Notes: generated by a model not told the origin, from the letters alone. A stretch of 6,983 nucleotides of DNA from Lachnospiraceae bacterium (GCA_022798035.1 JAAWLS010000128.1:1-6983); one strand, 5' to 3'. Numbered from the stretch's first letter, positions 1 through 6,902 are shown. Numbers and translations: made by a program.

Positions 1-8
1 GACGAGAT

Positions 9-13
9 GGAGG
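9..13 (+). promoter_or_regulatory. Ribosome binding site that fixes the start of the GH32 gene
   Basis: GGAGG lies 5 bases before the ATG at 19. An in-frame ATG at 7 overlaps this site and has only 6 bases before it in the window, so no ribosome binding site can be judged for it. The ATG at 19 is therefore the better start, giving a protein 4 residues shorter than the longest reading. Confidence 0.8.
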
Positions 14-18
14 AATTT

Positions 19-1500
19 ATGTCAAAAGAATTAATGCGGGAGAATATAGAAAAAGCGCGAAAATGGGCGGAGGAGAGAAAAGACTCTGTAAAACGGGGGA
101 AAATGCGTCAGAATTATCATTTTATGCCCCAGACTGGATGGATGAACGACCCCAATGGGTTAATTTATTTTAAGGGAAAGTATCATTTTTTCTATCAGCA
201 TCATCCCTATGAGGGATTTTGGGGTTATATGCACTGGGGGCATGCAGTCAGTGAAGATTTGATTCACTGGGAGTATCTTCCTCCCGCTCTTGCGCCAAGC
301 GAGAGTTACGATAATCATCCCAGAGGAGGATGCTTTTCTGGAAGCGCTATAGAATATGATGATAAATTGTTTTTGGTGTACACGGGAGCTGGGAATACTG
401 GAAAGGGAGTGGAACAGACCCAGTGCGTGGCATACAGCGAGGATGGCATTCATTTTAAAAAATACGAGGGAAATCCGGTACTGCGGGCTCCGGCGGGTGT
501 ACCGAATGATTTTTTCCGAGACCCTAAAGTGTGGCAGCATGAAGGGAGCTTCTATATGGTCTGCGGCGCCCAGAAAGAGGGAATGGGCCAGGCTTTGCTC
601 TATCAGTCAGAGGATATGTTCCATTGGGAATTTGTCAATGTTCTGGCGGAAAGCTGCGGAGAATGGGGGTATATGTGGGAGTGCCCGGATTTCTTTCCCT
701 TAGAAGATAAATATGTTCTGATGTTCTCTCCTATGGGGGTAGAGAAGCGTACCAGTGTCTATTTGGCGGGTGATTTTGATTATCGTACAGGTAAATTTTA
801 CGCTGACGTTTCCGGTGAAATTGACTGGGGCATGGACTATTATGCGCCGCAGTCTTTCCTGAGTCCAGAGGGAAGACGGATTGTGACAGCCTGGGCAAAT
901 GAATGGGAGTGGATGCCTTTTTGGAAAGATTGGGGGCCCACTTATCAGGAGGGATGGTGCGGTTTCTTTAATCTTCCTCGGGAAATAACTTTCTGCGAAG
1001 ATGGTAAGCTGGCATTTAGACCTATACGAGAACTGGAATATCTGAGAGAAGATAAAAACTGTGAAAGAGAGGCAGAGATAAAAGAGGGAGAGGAAAAATT
1101 TCTGAAAGAAGGAAACGTATTTGAAATAAAGTTTAAGATAGACTTAAAGAAAACAACGGCCCAAAAGATGCATCTAAGGTTGCGGGTTTCCGAAGGAAAA
1201 GAAACTATCGTAACATTTGATTTAAAAAAAGGGGAAATTCTTTTTGACAGAAACAGAGGAGACGGCTGGAGTCATGGAATGGTGAAGAGCCCCTTGAAAT
1301 TGGTACATAAATCAGAGCTGGACGTGCACATTTATTCTGATAAGATTTCTGTGGAATTATTCAGTGATAAATATAGAAATAATATTTCCTGTAATGTGTA
1401 CCATACAGCAGAAGGACAGAAAAATTATATGTCAGCAGAAGGGGGATGTGTAGTTGTAAAGGATTTGGAAAGCTGGGACTTAAAAAAAGTCTGTGAATAA
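19..1500 (+). CDS. scrB: GH32 beta-fructosidase, probable sucrose-6-phosphate hydrolase
   Basis: This 493-residue enzyme should hydrolyse the fructosyl bond of sucrose-6-phosphate (or sucrose or short fructans) in the cytoplasm, releasing fructose for glycolysis. All three GH32 hallmark motifs are present: WMNDPNG with the nucleophile Asp44, FRDP at 166-169 with the transition-state-stabilising Asp168, and ECPDFF with the acid/base Glu221. Residues about 30-330 form the five-bladed propeller; the RPIRELE linker near 334-340 leads to the C-terminal beta-sandwich, which is less conserved. There is no signal peptide. The charged helical N-terminus before the propeller is usual for ScrB/SacA proteins, and the length is typical. 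No sugar transporter or LacI regulator is visible because the window starts just upstream, so the phosphorylated substrate is inferred and not shown. Intracellular invertase or fructan beta-fructosidase remain possible. The gene ends in its own terminator, which suggests it is last in its operon. Confidence 0.9.
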   Translation: MSKELMRENIEKARKWAEERKDSVKRGKMRQNYHFMPQTGWMNDPNGLIYFKGKYHFFYQHHPYEGFWGYMHWGHAVSEDLIHWEYLPPALAPSESYDNHPRGGCFSGSAIEYDDKLFLVYTGAGNTGKGVEQTQCVAYSEDGIHFKKYEGNPVLRAPAGVPNDFFRDPKVWQHEGSFYMVCGAQKEGMGQALLYQSEDMFHWEFVNVLAESCGEWGYMWECPDFFPLEDKYVLMFSPMGVEKRTSVYLAGDFDYRTGKFYADVSGEIDWGMDYYAPQSFLSPEGRRIVTAWANEWEWMPFWKDWGPTYQEGWCGFFNLPREITFCEDGKLAFRPIRELEYLREDKNCEREAEIKEGEEKFLKEGNVFEIKFKIDLKKTTAQKMHLRLRVSEGKETIVTFDLKKGEILFDRNRGDGWSHGMVKSPLKLVHKSELDVHIYSDKISVELFSDKYRNNISCNVYHTAEGQKNYMSAEGGCVVVKDLESWDLKKVCE

Positions 1501-1544
1501 AAATACTTGACAAATATAAATGAAAACAGAATATGACGAAGACG

Positions 1545-1591
1545 CGGCGTTTCTATCTCCCATAATAGGAAGAATAGAAACGCCGTTTTTT
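1545..1591 (+). terminator. Intrinsic terminator after the GH32 gene
   Basis: A perfect 12-bp inverted repeat, CGGCGTTTCTAT (1545-1556) and ATAGAAACGCCG (1574-1585), is followed at once by six T. The loop of 17 bases can pair a little further (TCC with GGA). No T-run follows the hairpin on the opposite strand, so it acts in the + direction. It starts 44 bases after the stop codon and separates the sugar gene from everything downstream. Confidence 0.92.
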
Positions 1592-1592
1592 C

Positions 1593-1690
1593 TAGTAGGA
1601 TTCGGGTGTCAAAAGGTAGACTAAAAAATTTATGGTGCAAATTGCTAATAGAAAATTTGAAATCCACCTTTTGACACCCGAATCTTAATA
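1593..1690. repeat. 98-bp inverted-repeat element, MITE-like
   Basis: A perfect 19-bp inverted repeat, GATTCGGGTGTCAAAAGGT at 1599-1617 and its reverse complement at 1666-1684, encloses 48 AT-rich bases. The arms extend imperfectly outward to 25 bp with one mismatch and one G-T wobble (1593-1598 against 1685-1690). Inside, AAATTT at 1626-1631 can pair with AAATTT at 1653-1658. Both outer ends are TA, which is what a TA target-site duplication, as made by IS630/mariner-type transposases, would leave. There is no coding capacity and no T-run after the right arm, so it is not a terminator. It could be a mobile miniature element, a palindromic intergenic repeat, or a transcribed hairpin. Copy number cannot be seen from one window. 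Confidence 0.6.
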
Positions 1691-1699
1691 GGAAATTTA

Positions 1700-1728
1700 T
1701 TGAAAAACGATACTGGAAATGTTAGACT
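1700..1728 (+). promoter_or_regulatory. Candidate sigma-A promoter for the AI-2E family gene
   Basis: TTGAAA (1700-1705, 5 of 6 to consensus) is followed after 17 bases by TAGACT (1723-1728, 4 of 6). TGT directly before the -10 gives an extended -10 motif. It lies between the inverted-repeat element and the gene, where a promoter is needed because a terminator stands upstream. Transcription would start near 1735, leaving a leader of about 35 bases. Confidence 0.45.
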
Positions 1729-1750
1729 GTGCCTAAGTGAAAAAGGAGAC

Positions 1751-1789
1751 ATGTATATGGAGGAAAAATATGGATTTGAACAAAAATAA
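1751..1789 (+). other. Possible 12-codon leader ORF overlapping the AI-2E gene start
   Basis: ATG at 1751 opens a frame of 12 codons that ends at TAA 1787-1789, out of frame with the transporter and running past its start at 1770. AGGAG at 1744-1748 is only 2 bases before this ATG but 8 bases before a second in-frame ATG at 1757, which would give a 10-residue peptide. Such an overlap could couple translation to the main gene, but a chance ORF of this size is common, so it is listed only as a possibility. Confidence 0.15.
1759..1763 (+). promoter_or_regulatory. Ribosome binding site that fixes the start of the AI-2E gene
   Basis: GGAGG sits 6 bases before ATG 1770. The longest open frame starts at GTG 1737 and would add 11 residues with no good site upstream of it (the preceding bases are GTGCCTAA). 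Those extra residues also show no family resemblance, so 1770 is preferred. Confidence 0.75.
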
Positions 1790-2879
1790 TATAAAAAAGA
1801 TATTGGGAATCATTACATTTACATTGGTACTGCTGGCTCTTTTGATGAATATGGGGGCCGTAAAATCTTATTTGACGCTATTTTGGGGAATCTTGTTTCC
1901 ATTTATTATGGGCGGCGCAATCGCCTTCATTTTAAATATCCCTATGGCCGCCATTGAAAAGAAGTTGTTTTCCAAAGGCGGAAAGGCGGCCAGGCCAGTC
2001 AGTCTGGTGCTCTCTATTTTGTGTGTCTTTGCAGTGATTACCGTCGTCATCTGGGTGGTAATCCCTCAGCTTGGCAAAACCGTTGACAGTATCAGTGTGG
2101 GAATGACGACTTTTCTGCCTCAGATGCAGGAGTGGCTGGAAGAAATGGCCGGGGACCAGGAAGAAATTGTGAAATATATTGAATCCTTAGAATTTGACTG
2201 GAAAGGATGGCTGGAAAGCGTAAAAGATTTTGTCTTGAGCGGCGCTGGAAGCGTAGTCTCTTATACTATGTCTGCCACTATGATGGTAATTAATGGCGTG
2301 ATGACATTTTTCATCGCCTTTGTATTTGCCATTTACATTTTAATTCAGAAAGAAACTTTGGGCAGGCAGGGGCTAAAGGTGATTCACGCATTTTTCCCAG
2401 ATAAAGTTGTGGAAAAGATATGTTATGTGTGCAGCCTGTCTCACAGAACTTTCTCAAAATTCATCACAGGACAATGTCTGGAAGCCTTGATTTTGGGCAC
2501 GATGTTTTTGGTCAGCATGACAATTTTCCGCCTGCCCTATGCGCTGCTGGTAGGGGTGCTGATTGCCTTTACCGCGTTGATTCCCATGATAGGAGCTTTT
2601 ATTGGGTGTTTTGTGGGCGCATTTTTGATTTTGATGGTGAATCCCATGCAGGCGATATTTTTTGTAATCCTGTTTCTAGTGCTGCAGCAGATTGAGGGAA
2701 ATTTGATTTATCCTCATGTGGTGGGAAATTCCGTAGGGCTTCCCTCTATTTGGGTGTTGTTTGCAGTGACGGTGGGCGGTAAATTGATGGGAATTGCCGG
2801 AATGCTAATCTTTATTCCGCTGATGTCCGTCTTGTATACGCTGTTCCGGGAGTGGGTGAACCGGAAAATTGCCAGATAA
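1770..2879 (+). CDS. AI-2E/PerM family membrane transporter
   Basis: This is a 369-residue polytopic membrane protein of the AI-2E transporter family (YdiK/PerM/TqsA-like). The order of parts is typical: hydrophobic segments near residues 10-28 and 34-56, with the family-like stretch PFIMGGAIAFILNIP; another near 76-98; a hydrophilic, acidic region at about 100-160; then a run of hydrophobic helices to the C-terminus. The C-terminal half carries the characteristic stretch LQQIEGNLIYPHVVGNSVGL, followed by a glycine-rich helix pair ending just before a basic tail. Family members have been linked to AI-2 export, Na+/H+ exchange or other small-molecule export, and the substrate cannot be read here. 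It appears monocistronic: a terminator and candidate promoter lie upstream, and 166 bases with their own regulatory repeats separate it from the phosphate genes. No clear terminator was seen after its stop, so some read-through is possible. Confidence 0.88.
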   Translation: MDLNKNNIKKILGIITFTLVLLALLMNMGAVKSYLTLFWGILFPFIMGGAIAFILNIPMAAIEKKLFSKGGKAARPVSLVLSILCVFAVITVVIWVVIPQLGKTVDSISVGMTTFLPQMQEWLEEMAGDQEEIVKYIESLEFDWKGWLESVKDFVLSGAGSVVSYTMSATMMVINGVMTFFIAFVFAIYILIQKETLGRQGLKVIHAFFPDKVVEKICYVCSLSHRTFSKFITGQCLEALILGTMFLVSMTIFRLPYALLVGVLIAFTALIPMIGAFIGCFVGAFLILMVNPMQAIFFVILFLVLQQIEGNLIYPHVVGNSVGLPSIWVLFAVTVGGKLMGIAGMLIFIPLMSVLYTLFREWVNRKIAR

Positions 2880-2954
2880 TGTTTAAAATGTTATAGTTTT
2901 ACTCACGCAGTCTTCATAATTCCAAAGAGAGCTTGTATCTTTCTGACCGTCTAA

Positions 2955-2998
2955 TTTTACACAAATTTTACACAGATTATGTATTCCATTTACAGAAA
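2955..2998 (+). promoter_or_regulatory. Phased 11-bp direct repeats, probable PhoP/PhoB box
   Basis: TTTTACACAAA (2955-2965) is followed without gap by TTTTACACAGA (2966-2976), identical at 10 of 11 positions. ATTTACAGAAA (2988-2998) matches again exactly two 11-base units later, with a degenerate unit between (2977-2987). The core TTTACA therefore recurs at 2956, 2967 and 2989, and the first two copies are 5 bases apart. In Bacillus, PhoP binds TT(A/C/T)ACA-like hexamers with about 5-base spacing, and enterobacterial PhoB also uses 11-bp spacing. The position just before a phosphate transporter, with a PhoB/PhoR-like pair downstream, supports the reading. The site is not experimentally known here. 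Confidence 0.6.
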
Positions 2999-3003
2999 CC
3001 GTA

Positions 3004-3009
3004 TAGAAT
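3004..3009 (+). promoter_or_regulatory. Candidate -10 element of the phosphate transporter promoter
   Basis: TAGAAT matches the sigma-A -10 at 5 of 6 positions. The sequence at -35 spacing (around 2981-2986, GTATTC) is poor, as expected for a promoter activated by a regulator bound over that region. It lies 5 bases after the last phased repeat. Transcription would start near 3016. Confidence 0.4.
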
Positions 3010-3045
3010 ATCCAACATAACAGGATTTATACAGGAGGATGAAAC

Positions 3046-4818
3046 ATGGATATTTTTGGGTTTTTGTCGTTGATTGGCGGCCTTGCACTGTTTCTGTATG
3101 GAATGAACGTGATGGGCGGCGGTTTGGAAAAATTGTCTGGCGGTAAATTAGAGCGCGTCTTGGAGAAACTGACTTCAAGCCCCTGGAAGGCAGTCCTTTT
3201 GGGGGCCGGCGTCACAGCGGTAATTCAGTCTTCTTCCGCCACCACCGTTATGCTGGTGGGGTTTGTTAATTCTGGCATTATGAAACTGTCTCAAGCTGTG
3301 GGAATTATTATGGGAGCCAATATCGGAACCACCATAACTTCCTGGCTGCTGAGTTTGACTGGAATTGAGAGCGGAAACTTTTTTATCCGTATGCTGAAGC
3401 CCTCTTCTTTTTCTCCTATTTTGGCGCTGATTGGCATTATTCTTATGATGAGAGCCAAAAGCGACAGGAGAAAAGATGCGTCGGAAATTCTGCTGGGATT
3501 TGCCGTGCTGATGTTCGGCATGGAGACCATGAGCGACGCGGTAAAGCCACTGGCGGATGTGCCGGAATTTACCGGAATTCTCACAAGATTCAGCAATCCC
3601 CTGCTGGGTATTCTGGTGGGTGCCCTGCTGACAGCCGTGATTCAGAGCTCCTCCGCTTCGGTGGGTATTCTTCAGGCGCTGTCTGTCACAGGGGCATTCA
3701 CTTACGGTTCTGTGATTCCTATTATTATGGGACAGAATATCGGAACTTGTGTCACCGCTATGATTTCAGCGGTGGGAGCTAACAAAGGGGCAAGACGTAC
3801 TGCCTTTGTGCATCTTTACTTTAATGTGATTGGCTCGGTGGTATTCTTTTTCGCATACACGCTTCTCAATACAATCTTTCAGTTTGAGTTTGCCAGGGAG
3901 ACGGTGGGAGCCGCCGGCATTGCAGCTATCCACAGTATCTTTAATATATTTGCAACCTTGATTCTGCTTCCTTTCACAAAAGGTCTGGAGAAATTGGCAT
4001 ATCTTACCATACCGGCCGGACAGGAGGAGATGGAAGCCTCCGAAAGTCAGGAAGAATTCAGTATACTGGACGTGCGGTTTCTGTCTACGCCGGGTTTTGC
4101 CATTGAACAATGCCTCTCACTGGTGAGAAAGATGGCAGAGACTGCCGGAGATGTTATGACAAATGCCATGGAACTGTTTGAGCATTACTCTAAGGAAAAG
4201 GCGGAACTGGTAAACCGGCAGGAGGAGCTGCTGGATAGATATGAAGATAAACTGGGAGCTTATCTGACTCAGCTGAGCAGTCAAAATCTTACGGCAAAAG
4301 AGGGACAGAGTGTATCTGCCTTGATTCACAGTATCAATGATTTTGAGCGAATCGGAGACCATGCGCTGAACCTGATGGAGATTGCCGGCGATATGAAGAA
4401 AAAGAAAATAGAATTTTCCAAGAAAGCGAAACATGAGCTGGAGGTATTTGGAGAGGCAGTTCAGGATATTTTGAACCGTTCTATAGAAGCTTTTATCAAC
4501 CATGACACGGAACTGGCCCTATCGGTGGAACCTCTGGAGGAAGTGATTGATGATTTGAATAAAGAGGTAAAGAAACGCCACATCAAACGTCTCCAGAAAG
4601 GAAAGTGTACGATTGACCTGGGACTGGTGCTGTCGGATATTGCCGTAAATTATGAGAGGGTGGCAGACCACTGTTCTAATCTTGCAGTCTATATGATTCA
4701 GATGGAGGACAGTACAGTGGAAGCCCACGGTTATGTAAACCAGCTTTCTGGCAAGACGAAAGAACGCTTTGAGCAGATGGAGCAGGAATACCGGGAGAAA
4801 TATCAGCTTGTATCATAG
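3046..4818 (+). CDS. Na+/phosphate cotransporter with C-terminal PhoU domain (NptA type)
   Basis: This 590-residue inner-membrane protein should import inorganic phosphate with sodium. The membrane half (about 1-330) has the two inverted Na_Pi_cotrans repeats: QSSSATT at 61-67 with MGANIGTT at 89-96, then QSSSAS at 200-205 with MGQNIGTC at 228-235. These paired QSSS and (A/Q)NIGT motifs form the substrate and sodium site in this family. After a short acidic linker near 325-340, residues about 345-570 are helical and cytoplasmic and resemble PhoU, with the two metal-binding-type motifs ERIGDHA (434-440) and ERVADH (537-542) about 103 residues apart, one for each three-helix bundle. The fusion is known in Firmicutes and is thought to regulate uptake. 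The start has a strong AGGAGG 7 bases upstream. The phased repeats before it and the two-component genes after it place it in a phosphate response. Confidence 0.93.
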   Translation: MDIFGFLSLIGGLALFLYGMNVMGGGLEKLSGGKLERVLEKLTSSPWKAVLLGAGVTAVIQSSSATTVMLVGFVNSGIMKLSQAVGIIMGANIGTTITSWLLSLTGIESGNFFIRMLKPSSFSPILALIGIILMMRAKSDRRKDASEILLGFAVLMFGMETMSDAVKPLADVPEFTGILTRFSNPLLGILVGALLTAVIQSSSASVGILQALSVTGAFTYGSVIPIIMGQNIGTCVTAMISAVGANKGARRTAFVHLYFNVIGSVVFFFAYTLLNTIFQFEFARETVGAAGIAAIHSIFNIFATLILLPFTKGLEKLAYLTIPAGQEEMEASESQEEFSILDVRFLSTPGFAIEQCLSLVRKMAETAGDVMTNAMELFEHYSKEKAELVNRQEELLDRYEDKLGAYLTQLSSQNLTAKEGQSVSALIHSINDFERIGDHALNLMEIAGDMKKKKIEFSKKAKHELEVFGEAVQDILNRSIEAFINHDTELALSVEPLEEVIDDLNKEVKKRHIKRLQKGKCTIDLGLVLSDIAVNYERVADHCSNLAVYMIQMEDSTVEAHGYVNQLSGKTKERFEQMEQEYREKYQLVS

Positions 4819-4843
4819 AAATCTTTTTAGACTTTCTATGATA
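4811..4843 (+). other. Hairpin overlapping the transporter stop codon
   Basis: TATCATAGAAA (4811-4821) and TTTCTATGATA (4833-4843) form a perfect 11-bp inverted repeat with an 11-base loop. The left arm includes the TAG stop at 4816-4818. The stem is AT-rich and is followed by TAAAAAC, with no T-run, so it is not a normal intrinsic terminator. The right arm ends 7 bases before the AAGGAGG of the next gene. It may set the ratio of transporter to regulator message through RNA stability or processing, or may be a protein-binding palindrome. Confidence 0.55.
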
Positions 4844-4864
4844 TAAAAACAAGGAGGAAGAAAG

Positions 4865-5551
4865 GTGCCGCTGGTTTATATTGTGGAAGATGATGTGAAT
4901 ATAAGGGAAATTCAAAGTTATGCTCTGAAAAACAGTGGGTTTGACGTGGAAGAATTTGAGTGTGGAAAAGAACTGGCTAAAGCGCTGGAAGTCAGAATAC
5001 CTAATGTGATACTGCTGGACATTATGCTGCCTGGCAGGGACGGCTTGAAAATTCTGGAAGATTTGAGAGCGGACAAGACTACGGCAAAGATTCCAGTCAT
5101 TATGGTAACAGCAAAATCCACAGAGCTGGATAAGGTAAAGGGACTGGATTCGGGTGCGGACGATTATATGACCAAACCTTTCGGAATTATGGAACTGATT
5201 TCAAGAGTCAAAGCATTACTGCGGCGGACAGAGACTTTGGCGGAGCCTTCCTTGCTCACCAGCGGATGTATTGTGGTGGACACTGAAAAACGCAGCGTTA
5301 CAGCGGCGGGACAGGCCTGTGAGCTGACCTTCAAGGAATTTGAGCTGCTGAAAATGCTTTTAGTGAATCAGGGAATCGTGCTGTCCAGAGATAAAATCAT
5401 GGACCAGGTCTGGGGATTCGACTATGAGGGAGAGAGCCGGACTGTGGATATGCATATCAAGACGCTGCGGCAGAAATTGGGAGAGGGAGGAAGTTCCATC
5501 AAGACAGTGCGGAACGTGGGATATATGATGAGCCGGGAGTATGAATCGTGA
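4865..5551 (+). CDS. phoB: OmpR/PhoB-family response regulator
   Basis: This 228-residue cytoplasmic transcription factor has an N-terminal receiver domain (about 2-120) and a C-terminal winged-helix DNA-binding domain (about 128-226). The receiver has the acidic pocket Glu8-Asp9-Asp10, phospho-acceptor Asp52 in LLDIMLPG, Thr82, Tyr101 and Lys104 in KPF. The DNA-binding domain carries LTFKEFELL near its start and the recognition-helix stretch RTVDMHIKTLRQKL at 192-205, both typical of OmpR/PhoB proteins. The start is GTG, supported by AAGGAGG at 4851-4857, 7 bases upstream. The family is certain. The PhoB role is inferred from its position between a phosphate transporter with Pho-like repeats and a PhoR-like kinase. 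No clear promoter lies in the 46-base gap, so it is probably cotranscribed from the transporter promoter and could thereby be autoregulated. Confidence 0.92.
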   Translation: MPLVYIVEDDVNIREIQSYALKNSGFDVEEFECGKELAKALEVRIPNVILLDIMLPGRDGLKILEDLRADKTTAKIPVIMVTAKSTELDKVKGLDSGADDYMTKPFGIMELISRVKALLRRTETLAEPSLLTSGCIVVDTEKRSVTAAGQACELTFKEFELLKMLLVNQGIVLSRDKIMDQVWGFDYEGESRTVDMHIKTLRQKLGEGGSSIKTVRNVGYMMSREYES

Positions 5552-6870
5552 AAAAGAAAATCAATATGCAGTTTATTCTAGTATCTGCTCTCGCAGTTGT
5601 AATTACGACAATAATCTCCACAGGATTGTTTTATAATATTTTAAAGAATCAGGTCTATGATGACATAGAAACTTACACTCATGTGATAGAAGCCCTTGAC
5701 AAGACATTCTGGGATTCAGAAGAAAACAAAAAACGTCTGGAGCGGGACGGACTTCGAATCACGAAAATCCGCCAGGACGGCGGCGTAGAGTACGACAGCA
5801 GCGCAGACCAGCAGGAGATGGAAAACCACAGAGACAGACCGGAAATCAAAAAAGCTCTGGAGACTGGGAAAGGGACGGCGGTGCGCTGGTCAGCCACTAG
5901 TTCCCTCCACACACTCTATTATGCCGAACGTCTGGAAAACGGAGATATTCTGAGAGTGGGGAAAGATTCCAAAAATATTTTTCAGATTCTGAAGAATATG
6001 ATTGTGATGATAATTGTCTTAACGCTGTTTATCCTGCTGTTCTGCGGTATTTTGTCTCATTATTTGGTTCGAAGGCTGCTGTCTCCTATCGAAAAGCTGG
6101 CGGTGAATCCGGATGAGAGCAGCCGGGGCTGTATTTATGAAGAAATCGTGCCCTTTGTTCAGAAAATCCGGGAACAGCATATGAACATTTTAAACCATGC
6201 CAGGATGCGGCAGGAATTTACGGCGAATGTTTCCCACGAACTGAAAACGCCTCTGACCGCTATCTCCGGATATGCGGAACTGATTGAAAACGGTATGGCG
6301 GATGAAAAAGACACCAAGAGATTTGCCGGGGAAATTCACCGCAGTTCTTCCCGGCTGCTGACATTAATTAATGATATCTTGAAATTATCTGAGCTGGATG
6401 ACGGAGAGCAGGAATTTGAATTTGAACGGGTGAATTTGTATGAGGCAGCCCAGAGGTGCCTGGATATGATGGAGCTCCAGGCGGCAAAACAGGAGGTGAC
6501 GCTGCATCTGCAGGGAGAGCCCTGTGTGATTTGGGCAAACCGGGAGCTTTTGGATGAACTGCTGTACAATCTCTGCAGCAACAGCGTACAGTATAATAAT
6601 CGGGGTGGAAGTGTGACGGTGACGGCGGCTCCTGCAGCAAAGGGAGCAGTGCTTTCGGTGAGAGATACCGGAATCGGCATTCCAAAGGAACACCAGGAAA
6701 GAATATTTGAGCGGTTTTACCGGGTGGATAAGAGCCGTTCCAAGCAAAGAGGCGGCACAGGTCTGGGACTTGCCATTGTAAAACACATCACAGCCCAGCA
6801 TCATGGGGAAATTATGCTAGAGAGCGAGCCTGGAAAAGGAACAGAGATAAAGATTTTGTTTTGCAATTGA
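5548..6870 (+). CDS. phoR: PhoR-like membrane sensor histidine kinase
   Basis: This 440-residue kinase should phosphorylate the adjacent response regulator. It has a membrane segment at about 8-29, an extracytoplasmic domain of about 120 residues, a second membrane segment at about 151-170, a short linker, a HisKA domain with phospho-acceptor His230 in SHELKTPL, and an ATPase domain with N-box Asn345, G1 DTGIGI (373-378), F-box FERFYR (387-392) and G2 GGTGLGLA (402-409). The outer domain contains ENHRDRPEI (92-100), a pattern I associate with PhoR/VicK-type Firmicute sensors and PAS/Cache-like folds. Only about 50 residues separate the second membrane segment from HisKA, so no cytoplasmic PAS domain fits, unlike longer PhoR proteins. 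The GTG start overlaps the regulator stop by 4 bases, with GGGAG at 5535-5539 giving 8-base spacing, which implies translational coupling. Kinase identity is certain; the phosphate signal is inferred from context. Confidence 0.9.
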   Translation: MKKKINMQFILVSALAVVITTIISTGLFYNILKNQVYDDIETYTHVIEALDKTFWDSEENKKRLERDGLRITKIRQDGGVEYDSSADQQEMENHRDRPEIKKALETGKGTAVRWSATSSLHTLYYAERLENGDILRVGKDSKNIFQILKNMIVMIIVLTLFILLFCGILSHYLVRRLLSPIEKLAVNPDESSRGCIYEEIVPFVQKIREQHMNILNHARMRQEFTANVSHELKTPLTAISGYAELIENGMADEKDTKRFAGEIHRSSSRLLTLINDILKLSELDDGEQEFEFERVNLYEAAQRCLDMMELQAAKQEVTLHLQGEPCVIWANRELLDELLYNLCSNSVQYNNRGGSVTVTAAPAAKGAVLSVRDTGIGIPKEHQERIFERFYRVDKSRSKQRGGTGLGLAIVKHITAQHHGEIMLESEPGKGTEIKILFCN

Positions 6871-6896
6871 CAAATATTGGAGGAAACTGCTATAAT
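6867..6896 (+). promoter_or_regulatory. Near-consensus sigma-A promoter for a gene beyond the window
   Basis: TTGACA (6867-6872) and TATAAT (6891-6896) both match consensus at every position, separated by 18 bases, and TGC before the -10 gives an extended -10. The -35 box overlaps the kinase stop codon (TGA 6868-6870). Transcription would begin near 6903 in the + direction. It suggests a strongly expressed unit that is separate from the phosphate operon. Confidence 0.8.
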
Positions 6897-6902
6897 TACA
6901 AA

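Noticed and set aside
1507..1537. A perfect -35 (TTGACA 1507-1512) after the GH32 stop, with TATGAC at 1532-1537
   Set aside because: The -10 matches only 4 of 6, the spacer is 19 bases, and transcription would run at once into the terminator at 1545-1591. The match to TTGACAAATAT at 6867-6877 is probably chance.
1425..1667. An 80-codon - strand open frame across the GH32 3' end and the inverted repeat
   Set aside because: It runs through a terminator and a palindromic repeat, shows no family resemblance and has no good ribosome binding site.
2880..2954. A terminator after the AI-2E family gene
   Set aside because: The only inverted pairing seen (AAAGA with TCTTT near 2921-2943) is 5 bp, AT-rich and has no T-run, so no terminator can be claimed.
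4808..4847. Internal promoter before the response regulator, using TATGAT (4837-4842) or TATAAA (4842-4847) as -10
   Set aside because: No acceptable -35 lies at 16-18 bases from either; both -10 matches fall in the AT-rich hairpin arm, so they are better explained by the inverted repeat.
6336..6804. Three overlapping - strand open frames of 105-139 codons inside the kinase gene
   Set aside because: They lie wholly antisense to conserved HisKA and ATPase motifs, their proteins look like out-of-frame translation, and no promoter or ribosome binding site supports them.
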